From contig JYIP02000004.1 in the NCBI GenBank assembly GCA_001051155.2, positions 1,117,576 to 1,181,575 of the forward strand: 64,000 bases of DNA, written 5' to 3'. A model generated the notes under the pieces. That model was given only the letters and a program-made list of their open reading frames with translations. It was not told where the DNA came from and made no database searches. The stretch comes from Chrysoporthe austroafricana. Taxonomy: Eukaryota > Ascomycota > Sordariomycetes > Diaporthales > Cryphonectriaceae. The first letter of the stretch is position 1; every line of letters starts with the position of its first letter. A program made the translations under genes and the position numbers. This document shows, in pieces, positions 10,548 to 21,714 of the stretch.

Positions 10548-11462
10548 GGTCTAGAAAGAGAGGCTGACGAAACGGGAAGAGGTTTTCGTTGGGGGGTTGC
10601 AGAATGAGGCTCGGCCAGGTCCTCGAGCTCGACGGAACTGGAAGCTCCAGGGAACAAATAAAGCAGAAAGCATCTGGCAACGAGCCAACTCAGCAGTGCA
10701 GTCAGTATAGGAAGACCTCGCCCGGTGACGCGCGTCAAGATCCAATTGGGCCCACTCGACCCCTGCCTGTCATCCGAGTTGGCCGAGGGCCTGTCATATC
10801 TTATCAATCTGATCATTTGCAGGGCCCCCACCGGCCCTTTTGCAAGAAAGCTGGGATAGTTAATACAGGCTTGCACATGAAGGACTCGGAGGTCTAATAG
10901 TAGACACAATCAGGCTGTAGATCTCAATAAAAAAAATAAAAAAAAAGGTTACGGCTCCCGGAGTATCAGGCTTCTTGAGGTAGAGATAGCAGAGCTTACA
11001 TACTTCCAGTTAAAGTAACCACTCTTCCTATAGTACCCCTAAGAATCGGATCTTGATCTTCAAGGCACTCCAGCATCCCTGTTTCGATGTCGGATCGACA
11101 TTATGCCGGATATTGGACTTCAAGAAGCTCGTCTAGGCATTTCAGTCACATCACGGGCAAGGCGGGTGGCACGTACGCCACTGCGAGGCAACTACACCAC
11201 GAAATCGACAAGTCCACTAAGGGTCATACACATGAATGTGTTGGTTATCATGATGTCTCACAAGACATATTACTGAGAACCGCTTGCTCGTCGGCAAAGT
11301 CGCTCCAAGTATCAACGTTCCGAAGTCTACCTGCCTAAATGCCTCCGCCCGATTTCTACCTCATCTCCTCATTATCAACGCTATCTGCCGAAGAGATGAT
11401 ATTTGCAATGCTTCTAGTAGCCCAAATACGCTAAATCAACCGTTTTGAGTATCTGTGCGGAT
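10548..11462. other. Intergenic, nothing recognised
   Basis: This stretch holds the promoter of the secreted-protein gene and the 3' flank of the AAA ATPase gene. An A-rich run lies at 10926-10947. The ORF at 11087-11338 shows no motif. Confidence 0.4.
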
Positions 11463-13727
11463 TCATGAGGCGTCCAAAAGGGGGCCGCAGGGGCTGGCAC
11501 ACTTGACATCGGCGTTGGCTTCAAAGCACGCGGGCTCCTGGTACCCCCCAAGGTCCAGCGACATCAGATCCTCAAATACCGAGGACTTGCCGCTATGAAT
11601 CGGCACGTCTTTCGTGGTCGAAGGGTCAATACCACTGCGAGCACTACCGGGCGCTGATTCTTGCACTGAACGCAAGGGCATGGGCTTTCGGTATCCACGT
11701 GGGTCTTTCATCCACTCATCCAGCTCTCGGAGTGCGCGACGAGGCTCGGCCCGGAAGTCTTTGAAAAACTGTTGAAGGATGGCAGGGCTGAATTCCTGGT
11801 CGCGGATCTTACAGGAGAACTCCGTGGCAAGCAGCGTGATGTCCTCATCGGTCCACTCTTCCTTCTCGAGAAACTGAGGGGCCAGCGTAGGGCCCGCAGG
11901 CGACTGCTGTGTCCAACGAGCTCCGGTGTACGCGCTGACGAACATGTCATAGGCCTGATTCTTCGTGGTATTAGTGAACTCGACAATGCGGTCGGCCCGG
12001 CCAGTGCGGATTAGGGCCTCGTCTAGGTCTTCAATTTTATTCGTTGACATGATCAGGACTCGACCTATAAGCATAGAAAAATTAGCAGGGTAACGGAACC
12101 TCTCTCTACCCGTAATTACTGACCTTCGGAAGCTCCAACACCATCAATCGCATTCAATAGTCCACTTAGTGTGACACGATTGCTCATGTCGTTTTCATCC
12201 GAGTCGGTATCCGGAGAGAGTTGCCGGGCTCCCTTCTTTTCTTCCCCAGGCTTGTTCTCATTTTGCCGACTCAGTGGATTCGTTGCATCTATATCTTCGA
12301 GCATGATAATGCAGTGGAAAGGTAAATCCAAAAACAGGTGGTCGACAGTCGTGTCCGTTAACCCTGGTACCGAGAGGTTCATCATGAAGATCGGAAGGCC
12401 GAAATGGCCAGCGAGTGCGAACGCAAAACTGCTCTTGCCCGTGCCGGGCGGCCCGTGAAAGAGGTATCCGAGTCGTCTGTCGTGACCAATGGTCAGTAAG
12501 ATCTTACGACTACCCAAACGACGAGATTGCCTGGCACTCACAGAGGCAAGCCCTTTTCGTGGTACCACTGCATTCCCTGGCTTGAGAAAAAGGTCCTAAT
12601 GTCGTTGACAATTGTTTCCATCTGTAGACGGTCCATGGCGACAGTTTGGAGAGGCCGCTTCTTGCGGCAACGGACCAGGTTCCACCGGAACGTTGAACAA
12701 TCATACCGGTCCTCTTTAGGTGCCCATACAGAGGTGTCCAACGAGTTTTGGATAACCTCTTCGCTTTTTATCATGTCTAGAAAGTCTTTTATCGACGCTA
12801 CTAATCATTAGTGTATGTGGTCCCATGCCAATATGAGGTTCCGTGATGCTCTATCCTAGGGAGGCAACTGTAATAGGTGACCGGGAACACGTACTGTTGC
12901 TTCTATTCCACGTAAAGCAGTAAATGTGCAAGTGGTCGTCTGGGATCGGTTTGCCCCATGAGGCTAGCTTCTCCCCACTTGTATGCTCGAACCAAAAGTA
13001 TGCGCCTTCGTGCCAAAAAGAGATGTTTGTGATATCTGGACGGTATGGAGGACCCTTATTCATGCGCGTCAGTAGAGGACTTCGTCCAGGAAGGGGCGCT
13101 TTCAAATGATTCGTGTCAATTGAATGGCTCGCATAGATACGTAACACCTACATCATCTTGCATCGACAGCTTTATGTCAACAGCATCTTGTCCATCAGAG
13201 AAATCAATACCATTTCCCCCACTGAGTTCATCATTGTAATCTCTTTCTGGAGCCTGAAAGCTTGCCACTGTTTATGCTATTGTCAACTTCTCGGTTCATG
13301 CTTTGTATATGGTCTTCTATACGATCTATAGCTCTTGATTGCACGTCAAGAATTGGTTAGTGGCGTGCAGATATGGAAAGAACTCACTGGTTTGTGAGGC
13401 TGGGTGTTTGGCCAGCCATGCCAAGACTCGTCCATGGTGAATGCTATTCGCCGCGATGCTGCACTTTACACGCCAGTTAGCAAGGACAAATGCTACAACA
13501 AGCTTCCAGGTTCTGTATAGGAAAGTGGTGAAGGCGATGCAGCAGACGGTAGCCGCGAACAATAGGCCGGACCAGGTGTCCAGGAACCGCCGAATAAGGT
13601 CCTGAATGTCCAGCTGAGAGATGAAGCCCTCGATAACAGGAAATAAGGTAGCCACGGCATTCCAATTCATCAGAAGAGGCCACACAGCTAATGAGGACAG
13701 ACCTCCAAAAGATGAGAAGCTATCCAT
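11463..13727 (-). CDS. BCS1-like AAA ATPase, six exons
   Basis: An AAA ATPase of the fungal BCS1-like group. True BCS1 translocates the Rieske protein in mitochondria; fungal paralogues like this one mostly have unknown roles. Exons deduced on the minus strand are 13727-13388, 13267-13148, 13098-12895, 12800-12542, 12476-12124 and 12064-11463. Phases match at every junction and give 625 aa. The N-terminus has a hydrophobic segment (LLFAATVCCIAFTTFLY) as in BCS1. The BCS1 N-domain is followed by MQWYHEKGLPL, Walker A GPPGTGKSS, Walker B IIMLEDIDA, sensor region GLLNAIDGVGASEG and LIMSTNKIEDLDEALIRTGRAD. The last differs from the usual LIRPGRVD, but the arginine is kept. The region after Walker B carries an acidic, charged insertion (about 40 residues) typical of this group. 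Probably mitochondrial inner membrane, by family. Confidence 0.9.
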
Positions 13728-14646
13728 CTTGTGTGAGATCTCTCGTAGTGTTGTCTCAGTGTGGGTTATAGGACCTTGTTGTTGTTGCTGCTATGAGATG
13801 CAAGCAGCGTGAGCTTATGAAGGAAATTTAGTATCAAAGCAGCCCAAATTATGGTGACTCGCAGAAGCTGAGTCGTTGATGGCCCAGAATCAATCTATTC
13901 AAAGAATATCTGACAAAGCGATCCACGATCCTGACTGCATGCTCCTGACCCGTCACACTTCGGATTTCATTGATGATATTGACCAGTCTTCTGAGAGGGG
14001 TTCTAGAGTTGTGAGTTGCCCGGGATCTTTCAATGACGGCGCCAAAAACGGACAACAGCATTGAAGGCTCGATGAATCAGATACATCATACCCCTTGTCG
14101 TCATCAATACAAGAGTCTCTAACAGCTTGACCCCAGTCTTGAGGCCCTAAAACAATCGTCATGCGCGTTTGTCAGGCTATATTTCGGGCATCTGCTCAAA
14201 TTACTTGTGAATTTTCAGCAGTGCAAATGTGGCGTTCCATAAATACCAATGAGATACCAAGATATGCATAGTCGGTGAGTGCAAGACAAGGCCCCAGGCA
14301 GGCATTGTCCTTTGGGCCATGGAGGGGTGTAGAAAACTTATGACACATGCCAGCTCATTGCAATTAATTTTGGCCCTGGTGATGAGTGTACCTTGGGAAT
14401 GACCCCGTAGACTTAATATTACCTGCCTCTTCAGGAAGTGCTTGGCCCTTAGCCTTATCAACCCCGCATGAAATGCGACTTTGTTCCGGTGCGGATTTAA
14501 GCTTATACAGATGGCAGCAGATACCGACAGGTCGGATCGTTCGGCATGGACAGCATCCTAGCTTTGCCCTTCATGGTGTCATGCAATGGAAGCTCCGTGG
14601 ATCGCATTATGAGTCGGTTTGCGGAGGTGGAGGCGCAGTAATAGAC
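13728..14646. other. Intergenic between divergent genes
   Basis: This stretch separates the AAA ATPase (-) and M28 peptidase (+) genes and should contain both promoters. No ORF with a family motif was seen. Confidence 0.4.
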
Positions 14647-14655
14647 TATATTTAA
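14647..14655 (+). promoter_or_regulatory. TATA element of the M28 peptidase gene
   Basis: TATATTTAA lies 75-83 bp upstream of the ATG at 14730, a common spacing for fungal secreted enzymes. Confidence 0.45.
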
Positions 14656-14729
14656 GCCGCCCTCCCTCGGCTGGCAAGGGTGAGTCGGATCTCTGTATCC
14701 TGACCTGAGGGCAGTCAGTATCAGACAAA

Positions 14730-16235
14730 ATGTTATCGACACGTCTCGTTCACAGACTGGCCACAGTTTCGTGGTATTCCTCACTCGCCTTTGCTCAGTC
14801 ATGGCTCGATTTCCCAGGAAGCCTCTACAGCTCTCCAGAGCAACCATGGGCCGCATGTGCCGACGCGAGCTGGCCGGTGACCACATTAGGCGCTCCTCTC
14901 ACTCCACAGGCCCCAGACAACCAGACGGTCAGCATGGTTGCGGAGATAGACGAGTCCCGTATCCAGAGCATCGTGACTACCCTGACCAACTTCGGTACCA
15001 GACACACGCTGTCGGCGCAGAACTCGACAACTCGTGGAATCGGGGCTGCCCGCGACTGGATCTATCAAGAGATGCAGGATATAGCTGCGGATAGTAATGG
15101 TAATATGGATGTGTATTTCAATAGCTACATCCAAGGTGTCGCGGACCGCATTTCCTTCCCGGTGAACATCACCAACGTGGTGGCGCGCATAAACGGCACG
15201 GCTGACCCCAACCGAGTATACGTTGTCACGGGTCACTATGATAGTAGGAACCTGGACATCATGGACTACACTGGCGATGCACCTGGCGCGGACGATAATG
15301 CCAGCGGAGTGGCCGTCGTGTTAGAGATGGCACGGGTGTGCGCTAAACTCAAGCCTGCGGCGACGATGATCTTCGCGGCTACAGCAGGCGAGGAGCAGAA
15401 TTTGTATGGAGCGACTCATTTGGCTCAAACGCTCAAGTCGCAAGGTGCGAACGTCGAGGGTAATTGGAACAACGACATTGTTGGGATGGGGAAATTCTCA
15501 CCATTTGCGCCGATCAACAACTACACCGTTCGGTTGTTTGGTGCCAGTATATTGTATCCAAATGCGACCAGCACGGCATACACCAATGAGATAGGTATTA
15601 TCGGCTACGAGAACGACTCACCAGCTCGAAATCTTGGCCGTTTCATCACTGAGATCGCAGCTGGCGCTTCTAAAGCGACCGATATGCAGGTCGCTCTCAT
15701 CTACAGGCCTGACCGCTTTCTACGCGGAGGTGACCATGAAGGCTTCCTAGCTCAGGGCTTCCCCGGCATCCGTTTCACAGAGGCGGTCGAGGACTTTACG
15801 CACCAGCATCAGGACGTGAGAATACAGAACGGTACGCAGTACGGCGACCTACTCGAATACGTCGACTTCGCATATACACAGCGTGTGGCAAGAGTCAATC
15901 TCGCCAGTATGTGGAGTGCTGCAAATGCGCCAGCGATGCCGAGGAACGTCACCATTTCCGAGGTTGTAGGTTTTCCTGCTGCCAGCATCGATACGCCATT
16001 GGAGGAAGTGAGCAATGACAGCCAATTTGCGTGGGCCACGGGCAACGACCCCTTGGTGGCGAGCTACGAACTCGTCTGGCGTCCCAGCGGTGCCTTGCAA
16101 TGGACGCGTAGCCTGGACGTTGGCAATATGGGAAATGTGACGGTTAATCTCCCCAAGGACGCCGTCCAGTCTGGCATACGGGCTGTTGGGAAAGATGGCA
16201 AGAAGAGTCCCGCAGTCTTGCCATTCCCGACATGA
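14730..16235 (+). CDS. Secreted M28 metallo-aminopeptidase
   Basis: The 501-aa protein is an extracellular zinc exopeptidase of MEROPS family M28 (aminopeptidase Y/leucine aminopeptidase type), which removes N-terminal residues from peptides. It has a signal peptide (about 1-23, ending near SLAFAQS). All expected two-zinc ligands are visible in order: His in VVTGHYDSR, the bridging Asp in PGADDNASG, the catalytic and metal Glu pair in TAGEEQNLYGA, Asp in GNWNNDIVG, and His in EDFTHQHQD. A C-terminal region (about 400-501) resembles a fibronectin-type or beta-sandwich extension. Several NxT/NxS sites indicate glycosylation. Single exon with no breaks, unlike the broken peptidases further along the window. 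Confidence 0.93.
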   Translation: MLSTRLVHRLATVSWYSSLAFAQSWLDFPGSLYSSPEQPWAACADASWPVTTLGAPLTPQAPDNQTVSMVAEIDESRIQSIVTTLTNFGTRHTLSAQNSTTRGIGAARDWIYQEMQDIAADSNGNMDVYFNSYIQGVADRISFPVNITNVVARINGTADPNRVYVVTGHYDSRNLDIMDYTGDAPGADDNASGVAVVLEMARVCAKLKPAATMIFAATAGEEQNLYGATHLAQTLKSQGANVEGNWNNDIVGMGKFSPFAPINNYTVRLFGASILYPNATSTAYTNEIGIIGYENDSPARNLGRFITEIAAGASKATDMQVALIYRPDRFLRGGDHEGFLAQGFPGIRFTEAVEDFTHQHQDVRIQNGTQYGDLLEYVDFAYTQRVARVNLASMWSAANAPAMPRNVTISEVVGFPAASIDTPLEEVSNDSQFAWATGNDPLVASYELVWRPSGALQWTRSLDVGNMGNVTVNLPKDAVQSGIRAVGKDGKKSPAVLPFPT

Positions 16236-16568
16236 TCGATCTATCGTCCTCTAGAAAGAAATTGGTAGGAGTATGGGGATGTCCTTGGATTCAGGAGCGG
16301 GCTAACAAGCCCTGGTTGTTTTTCCTGTGGAAGCATATTACTTGACGTCGCTATCACAGTCAAAGGTGTAACTATTTTACCGGGTCGCCTGCAGTTTTAA
16401 AGGATATTTTGGAGTAGTGACGTAGTAATAGGGAGACTAGCCTCGAAGACAAGCTTTATCGTATGATCTGGCGGCATTCTGCATTGTTGGTTGTCTAGGC
16501 TAATCACCTAGAACTCGACGTAGAACCAAGCCCCCCCCCCCCCCAAGTCGCCGGCGTACTTCCACGAA
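16236..16568. other. Intergenic with a poly-C run
   Basis: This is the shared 3' flank of convergent genes. A run of 14 C bases lies at about 16532-16545. Confidence 0.4.
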
Positions 16569-16820
16569 TTAAAAACAGTAGCTTGTCTCATCGCCCATAT
16601 GGCTCCCCTCACTGGTCTCCTGGTAGGCGGCATTACAAAAGCCGGTGTCCTCGTGCTGCTTCTTCAAGGTCGCTCTAGCCTTAAGTTTCTCAAAGTCAAG
16701 CTTCTTGCTCTTGACCTGTTGGCAAGGGCTTTGATTTATCGACTCAACGCTCTTGCCGTTCATCTTAATCGCCCGTTGGTAGTGGGTGCACTTGTGAATT
16801 ATTGTCGTCTCGGTGCACAT
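16569..16820 (-). CDS. Small Cys-containing hypothetical protein, 83 aa
   Basis: A short ORF starting MCTETTIIHKCTHYQRA, followed by a Lys-rich helix (KSKKLDFEKLKARATLKK) and a later Cys (TGFC). The spaced Cys/His pattern (C..C.H..C..C) resembles the many small fungal proteins that begin MC-x-T/E with a CGH-like motif, which have no assigned function. No signal peptide. The opposite strand also has an open frame here, so coding status is uncertain; the Cys pattern and hydrophilic composition favour the minus strand. Confidence 0.35.
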   Translation of the reverse strand: MCTETTIIHKCTHYQRAIKMNGKSVESINQSPCQQVKSKKLDFEKLKARATLKKQHEDTGFCNAAYQETSEGSHMGDETSYCF

Positions 16821-17542
16821 TTTGTCTGTAAATCTTCAAAGGTCAGTTTTGAGACGCGTACGAGCTTGAATTCTCAGGGACATGGTCATCTCAGGGATAA
16901 CTCGGACCTGTTTACTTGCTAACCCCCAGTATGTATGATCCTCAGCCTTCTTCGATTCCGTGAGGATATGCGATGTATAGATAACTAAAAGAAAAAAAAG
17001 AAATCTTCTGAATCTGCTTCGTGTTTTTGTTGATTTTATTGGTCCCACCTAAGTAGTGATAGGTGCAATTGTATTGGCTCTTGATTGCTGAAGAATGTTG
17101 ATGCTTGTTGGAGATGTTTACCACAGTTCTCCGCGGGCTGAGGACGAGCCTATTTAACAGTTCTCAAACGTAAGACAGGTTCGACTGCGTTCCTCGACCG
17201 AAACATGGAGGCTATAGCTTGAGTTCGACATTTAATTATGATTGCACTCGGGTTGTCCTAGTGGCGGCCATGTCATTCTATGGTTCTGTAGTAGTAACAT
17301 CAAGCTTACATTTATCGTCCGTGAAACAGCGTAAAAGTATAGAATGTTGTCTTCACTCCGCAACATATAAAATCATTTCTACTAGCCTAGCTGGGCGCTC
17401 ATGAAGTTTAGTAGAGGCAAAGCTTTATTGTTGCTGAGTCCATCTATTACGTACCACATTCGCCTAACGAATGCGATGTCCTTGCAATGTCGGAAGCTTG
17501 CATTGTAAAGACCGCCTGGCCAATCAACGTCGCTTCCACGAA
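16821..17542. other. Intergenic, nothing recognised
   Basis: AT-rich around 16980-17100 (for example an A-rich run near 16990). No motif-bearing ORF was found. Confidence 0.35.
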
Positions 17543-17916
17543 TCACTGTTGAACCTCTCCGAGCTTCTCGGCGGCAGCAAACTGCGACTCCTCCGGGATA
17601 TGCTGGTTGTGCATTGCACTGTGAAGTGATTGTCAACAACGTCATGGTTTTATGGTCATGACTAGGCATGGATAGGTGGTCACACACCCCTTCAGGCCGG
17701 CAGCAACATTGCTGGTATTCTTGGTCTGATTTCCGTCGACGATGACTGCCAGATGACAACTGTTAACTCAGGCTTCTATGTCTTGGTGAGAATTATCAAC
17801 GCACTGTTATGCTGGTCTTTGAGGACGTCCTTGGAATGCTCCTTGGCTTCGTCGGAGGTGTTGGGGTTGTGGAGGTTCGCCTTGTGGCCAGCGATGACGT
17901 GAGTTTCGGAAGGCAT
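17543..17916 (-). CDS. con-6: Conidiation protein 6 (Con-6) family, three exons
   Basis: A small gene split by two introns, so no long ORF reveals it. Exons on the minus strand are 17916-17805, 17745-17688 and 17618-17543. Introns of 59 and 69 bp are GT..AG and phases match, giving 81 aa. The product carries two Con-6 repeats: first HVIAGHKANLHNPNTSDEAK, then SNVAAGLKGAMHNQHIPEES. Each shows the family pattern G-x-K-(x)3-HNP/HNQ-(x)3-S/E-E-A/S. Con-6 of Neurospora crassa accumulates during conidiation, and related proteins occur in spores and under stress; molecular function is unknown. No signal peptide; hydrophilic and probably disordered. Upstream on the minus strand, a TATA-like GAGTATATGC sits about 80 bp before the ATG. 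The flanking 5' sequence encodes a decoy ORF in another frame. Confidence 0.85.
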
Positions 17917-18758
17917 CTTGAAGGTGGTCGAGGAAAGGCTGATTTGAGGTACTAGGCTTAGGCTGGAGTGTGTAACTGCTTGGCGAGTATATGCAAACTG
18001 GACGGTTCATGAATAATTCGTGGATGTAATTATGGATTGCTTCCTTTCATCATCTTAGGGAGGTACTGTTCATTAAGAATCATTTATGCTCTTGCCCATG
18101 CATACATACATTGGAGCCTTCTTCCGCATCTATCTCGATCCAGAGGCTGCTGCCTCACGTTTTGACGTCATTCATTCCATTTGTTGTCATACCAAGTGTG
18201 TGGCAGCCTGTTTGGCTGCCAGCTGATGCCGCGGTGAGGGGTATAGCATGACGTCTTGTGTTTGAGCCTGCGTTGGTACGCGTGTTGTGCAGATTGATGT
18301 CTGGCAAGCCCAGTCTGACAGAATAGCGAAGAGAAGAGATCTGGCGTCCGTGGTGGGCTTTGTTTATTTTGGATCTACATATTGGTCTCACTCGAGCGAA
18401 CATGGGGAACTGGCCGGTTTCTGGAGGGCTGCTGAACGATCGGGTAGTCCAGGGCCAGAAGTGGAAAGATTGGCGTAACATGCTTCGGCGATGACATCTA
18501 CATGGCAATACAAGCAAGCGACTTGAGTTATCACATCTAGATCCTAAGAGAATAGTTAAGAGAAAGAGACGCGGTTGGCAAGACCTACACGCGACTTGCT
18601 ATATGTATACTTAGGCGAGGGCTCCCTAAATAATTATAATACGATGGCAGGTGACATCCTGGCAGCGGACACTATCCAGTATTGGGTATAGATTCCGCTC
18701 CTTTTCCTTAGCTAAGCCCGCCCCCTAAAATTTGACTTCCTGCTGAATAAACACCGCC
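17917..18758. other. Intergenic between divergent genes
   Basis: This stretch separates con-6 (-) and the Zn2Cys6 regulator (+). ORFs here overlap on both strands without motifs. An AT-rich stretch lies near 18625-18645. Confidence 0.35.
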
Positions 18759-20276
18759 ATGTTACCGACTGATTACCGCTGTCGCCCTCCGCCGAGTCCA
18801 CCCCAGGAGGTCATCGTAATTCGGCATCGAGTTCGTGTGGTAATGGATCTCACGCTTGAAAGTAAGGCCTGCAACGCATGTGCGAAAGCGAAGCGCAGAT
18901 GCGGCAAGCAGATTCCGACGTGTAGCCGCTGCACTTCACGAGGCATCTGCTGTGAGTACCCACCATCGAGACCATTTGCCCTTCCACCTCGGCAGCCTAG
19001 TGAGGCGCGTCCCTCGCCGGCACAGCCGACTTTTGCATTAAACAACCCGCTCCCTGCCTCGACACCATGCACCCTCTTCGATATTGCCGGGGATTCCATG
19101 ACCATCGACGACTTCTTCCCCTCTGGAATGGATCTCGAATGTGTCAATTCGCATAGCCCGCAATCTCTTATCAGCCTGAACCAGAAGATCAAGGTCTCAC
19201 TTCCATGGTACTTAGAGCCTTCTTCATGGGAAATCGACCAAATTGCTCAACCACAATATCCCATGCCTATGTGCACCCAGGTGTTGGAAGACGTTATTGG
19301 GCATATCAAGGAATGGCAGGCCCGTTGGGTCAACACAGCCTCCAGCCCGTATATACATCGACACGTTTACAAGTTTCAAACGCCTAGGTGTGTCATAGAT
19401 GCTTTCACAACTTTGTCGACATACCTCAATAGGACGCCTGAGAACAAGACTGTAGTGCTACGTCTCGTCGAAGAGAGGGTGCGCCAACTGTTGGCAGATC
19501 AACCTGGGGAGGGTGCAGACCATGGCAGCGACGCACACTCGACACTCACCGTCTTCGAGCACTTGGCCCGCGTGCATGCTCTGCACATCTATCAAACCAT
19601 AGGTCTCTACGACGGGGCCATCCGCCTGCGGCATGTTGCCGAGACACAGATCCCAACCTTGAACAGCTGGCTCCACCAGCTCATGGAGTCCGCAAAGGCC
19701 ACAGCTGCCCAGGGCCAGGAGCAGTTCGTGCGTACCATCCTCACGTCCAGGGATCAGGATCCGGATGCACAGTTTAGGCCGCCGGCGGTCGGGCTTATCT
19801 CCAACGACTACGTCGCCGCCCTCGCCAGCGTGCGCAGCAGCCCTGTCCTCACCCCGGAGGACACCGCTTGGTATGCATGGGCCTTTGCGGAGACCATCCG
19901 CCGGACGTGGCTCATATGCGCTTGTACGCAGAGTATATACCTTACGCTCCAGGTGCGGTGGGCGCCTTGTCCTGGCGGAGTGATGTTTACTACGTGCGAG
20001 GGGCTCTGGGACGCAAACTCAGCTGTCGAGTGGACGTCTCTCTGCGAAAGGCTCCAAGACGATCGCGACGGCATTGATTTTATCAACCGTCAGCAGTGGG
20101 ACCGAATCTTTGAGCGCAGACGACCGGAGGATGTTGACGAGTTCACAACTTCCACTCTCGATATTAACTTCGGTTAGCTTCTATCCTATTCAGCCTCCTT
20201 AAAGGCCGCTGCTGACAAATGAACAGGTGTGGAGAGGGTTCAGAAATGGAAGGCCAAAACGCGTGCAAGACGATAA
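18759..20276 (+). CDS. Zn(II)2Cys6 transcription factor
   Basis: A fungal binuclear zinc-cluster regulator. The DNA-binding motif is CNACAKAKRRCGKQ followed by CSRCTSRGICCEY, near residues 32-60. It is placed at the N-terminus and followed by a Pro-rich linker. The remainder (about 100-487) is helical, without the classic fungal-specific domain I can name. Exon 1 is 18759-20172 and a 54-bp intron ends at 20226. Exon 2 (20227-20276) adds GVERVQKWKAKTRARR and a TAA stop. Without splicing the protein would end right after INFG. The total is 487 aa from the first ATG. A second ATG (18843) just before the zinc cluster is an alternative start, which would remove 28 residues. Nuclear; targets unknown. 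The nearest neighbour on the 5' side is divergent con-6. Confidence 0.88.
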
Positions 20277-20924
20277 TGTACAGCTGCTAATGGGTATTTC
20301 AACTGTCACGGACGCGGGTTCTCCCCAGTGCCGTTCACCAAAGTTGTTCAGATTACCTTAGACGTTTGTGTAGAATATCTTGTAGCGGCCGCGCGTCCGA
20401 ACGGTGACCTAGTCTTCGCATCTGGTTGTATTATGGATGCAGCGTCACTAAGAATATATTAAGACAGGAAGTTAGGTCATTAGTCTTAAGATTGGTTTGC
20501 CTTTGATAGCCGCAACCTAGAGAGATATTTGAGGATTGTCCCTACATGTGGGGATTACGGAATTTGTGCTAAAAATCTAAACTGGCTGACGAGGTTCGAA
20601 TACATACAACAACACTGTTGTTGGGGGTGGCTTACTGCATATCTTGGCTGCAATAATTCCACTCTATTTTATTTAGCATGGTATAGGGAGTGTGAGAGCC
20701 ACGCTGACTTGCTTCTCAGGTGCGATGCTAGAGCTGTCAGCTCTGTGGGAAATGGGCGATGCTTCGCCCCAGCCAAGCTCGGCGCTGCTGGCTGACACGG
20801 CCTACCCAGTAATTGGATTCAGTCTGACGATCGACCGGAGCCCTCCAAAAACGGCAACACTAAGTACCCAGGTACCTAAGTTGCGTTTATGCATAACAGC
20901 CGCCATCTCACGGATGATTCTTCC
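20277..20924. other. Intergenic, nothing recognised
   Basis: This is the 3' flank of the regulator and the promoter of the LURP-one-like gene. A tRNA-like GGTTCGAATAC string near 20592 lacks any foldable acceptor arm. Confidence 0.4.
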
Positions 20925-20930
20925 TATAAA
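20925..20930 (+). promoter_or_regulatory. TATA box of the LURP-one-like gene
   Basis: A perfect TATAAA lies 87-92 bp upstream of the ATG at 21017. Confidence 0.5.
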
Positions 20931-21016
20931 ATTCTAGCTATCGCTCCGCCCGCCAGCAGTAGTCTCCGGGTTGGACAGACCATCATCGCCCCTCAAGATA
21001 CCACAGGTCACCAAAA

Positions 21017-21714
21017 ATGACGAAACCTAACATCACCACCCTCGAGGCACCCATCGCCATTCTCCCTAGATATGTGGCCCAGAGACCGACCACGCTGCAC
21101 GTCCGAGGCTCTCTCTCAAGCCTATCCGGGGGCGACTTCACTATCATCGACGAGACGCCGGGGCAGCCGCCGCGCGAGGTCTTCAGCACGGACGCCAAGG
21201 CCGTGTCCCTGAGGGAGAGACGCGTCCTCCTGGACACGTCCAGGCTGCCGCTCCTCGAGTTCCGGCGCAAGGTCATGTCGATGCTGGGCACCTGGTACGT
21301 CATGCTGCCGGAGCAGACGGTCGAGGCCCCGGCCGTACGTTTTGAGGTCAGGTGGTCGATGGGGAAAACCAAGATCGACGCCTACGTCGCGACGGGCGAG
21401 GGGTCTTCGACCCAGCTGAGGATAAGGGGACAAGGCCTCTGGAAGGACCGGACGGATGTCTACCTTGGCGAGTCGGATGTGGTGCTTATGAGCGCCAAGA
21501 AGAAGAGATGGGCAGTGAGGCAGGAATGGACGGTCGACGTCGCGGAAGGAATGGACACCTCGCTGGTGAGTCCGCAGCATCTGATCCCCGCCCCAGTGTC
21601 ATCCTGCCATCGTATATTATTCTTTTTGGGATTTTGCTCATGAGTCCTTCCTAGGCCTCTGCAATCATGATCGTGTTAGCTGCCATCGAGCAGGAGGGAT
21701 CAGCCTGCGCCTAG
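21017..21714 (+). CDS. LURP-one-related (tubby C-like) protein
   Basis: A 202-aa intracellular protein of the LURP-one/tubby C-like fold. Family landmarks are the beta-barrel strands around REVFSTDAKAVSLRERRVLL, the FRRKVMSMLGTWYV strand pair (family pattern L-RRK-x-x-S-x-x-x-TW), and an amphipathic terminal helix. Exon 1 is 21017-21565; an 89-bp intron starts GTGAGT and ends CTAG; exon 2 is 21655-21714. Exon 2 encodes ASAIMIVLAAIEQEGSACA, which is the central hydrophobic helix expected at the C-terminus of this fold (family pattern DxALIxAL). Reading through the intron would replace this helix with unrelated sequence. Fungal members have no established function, and binding to membrane phospholipid has been suggested for the fold. 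Confidence 0.82.
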
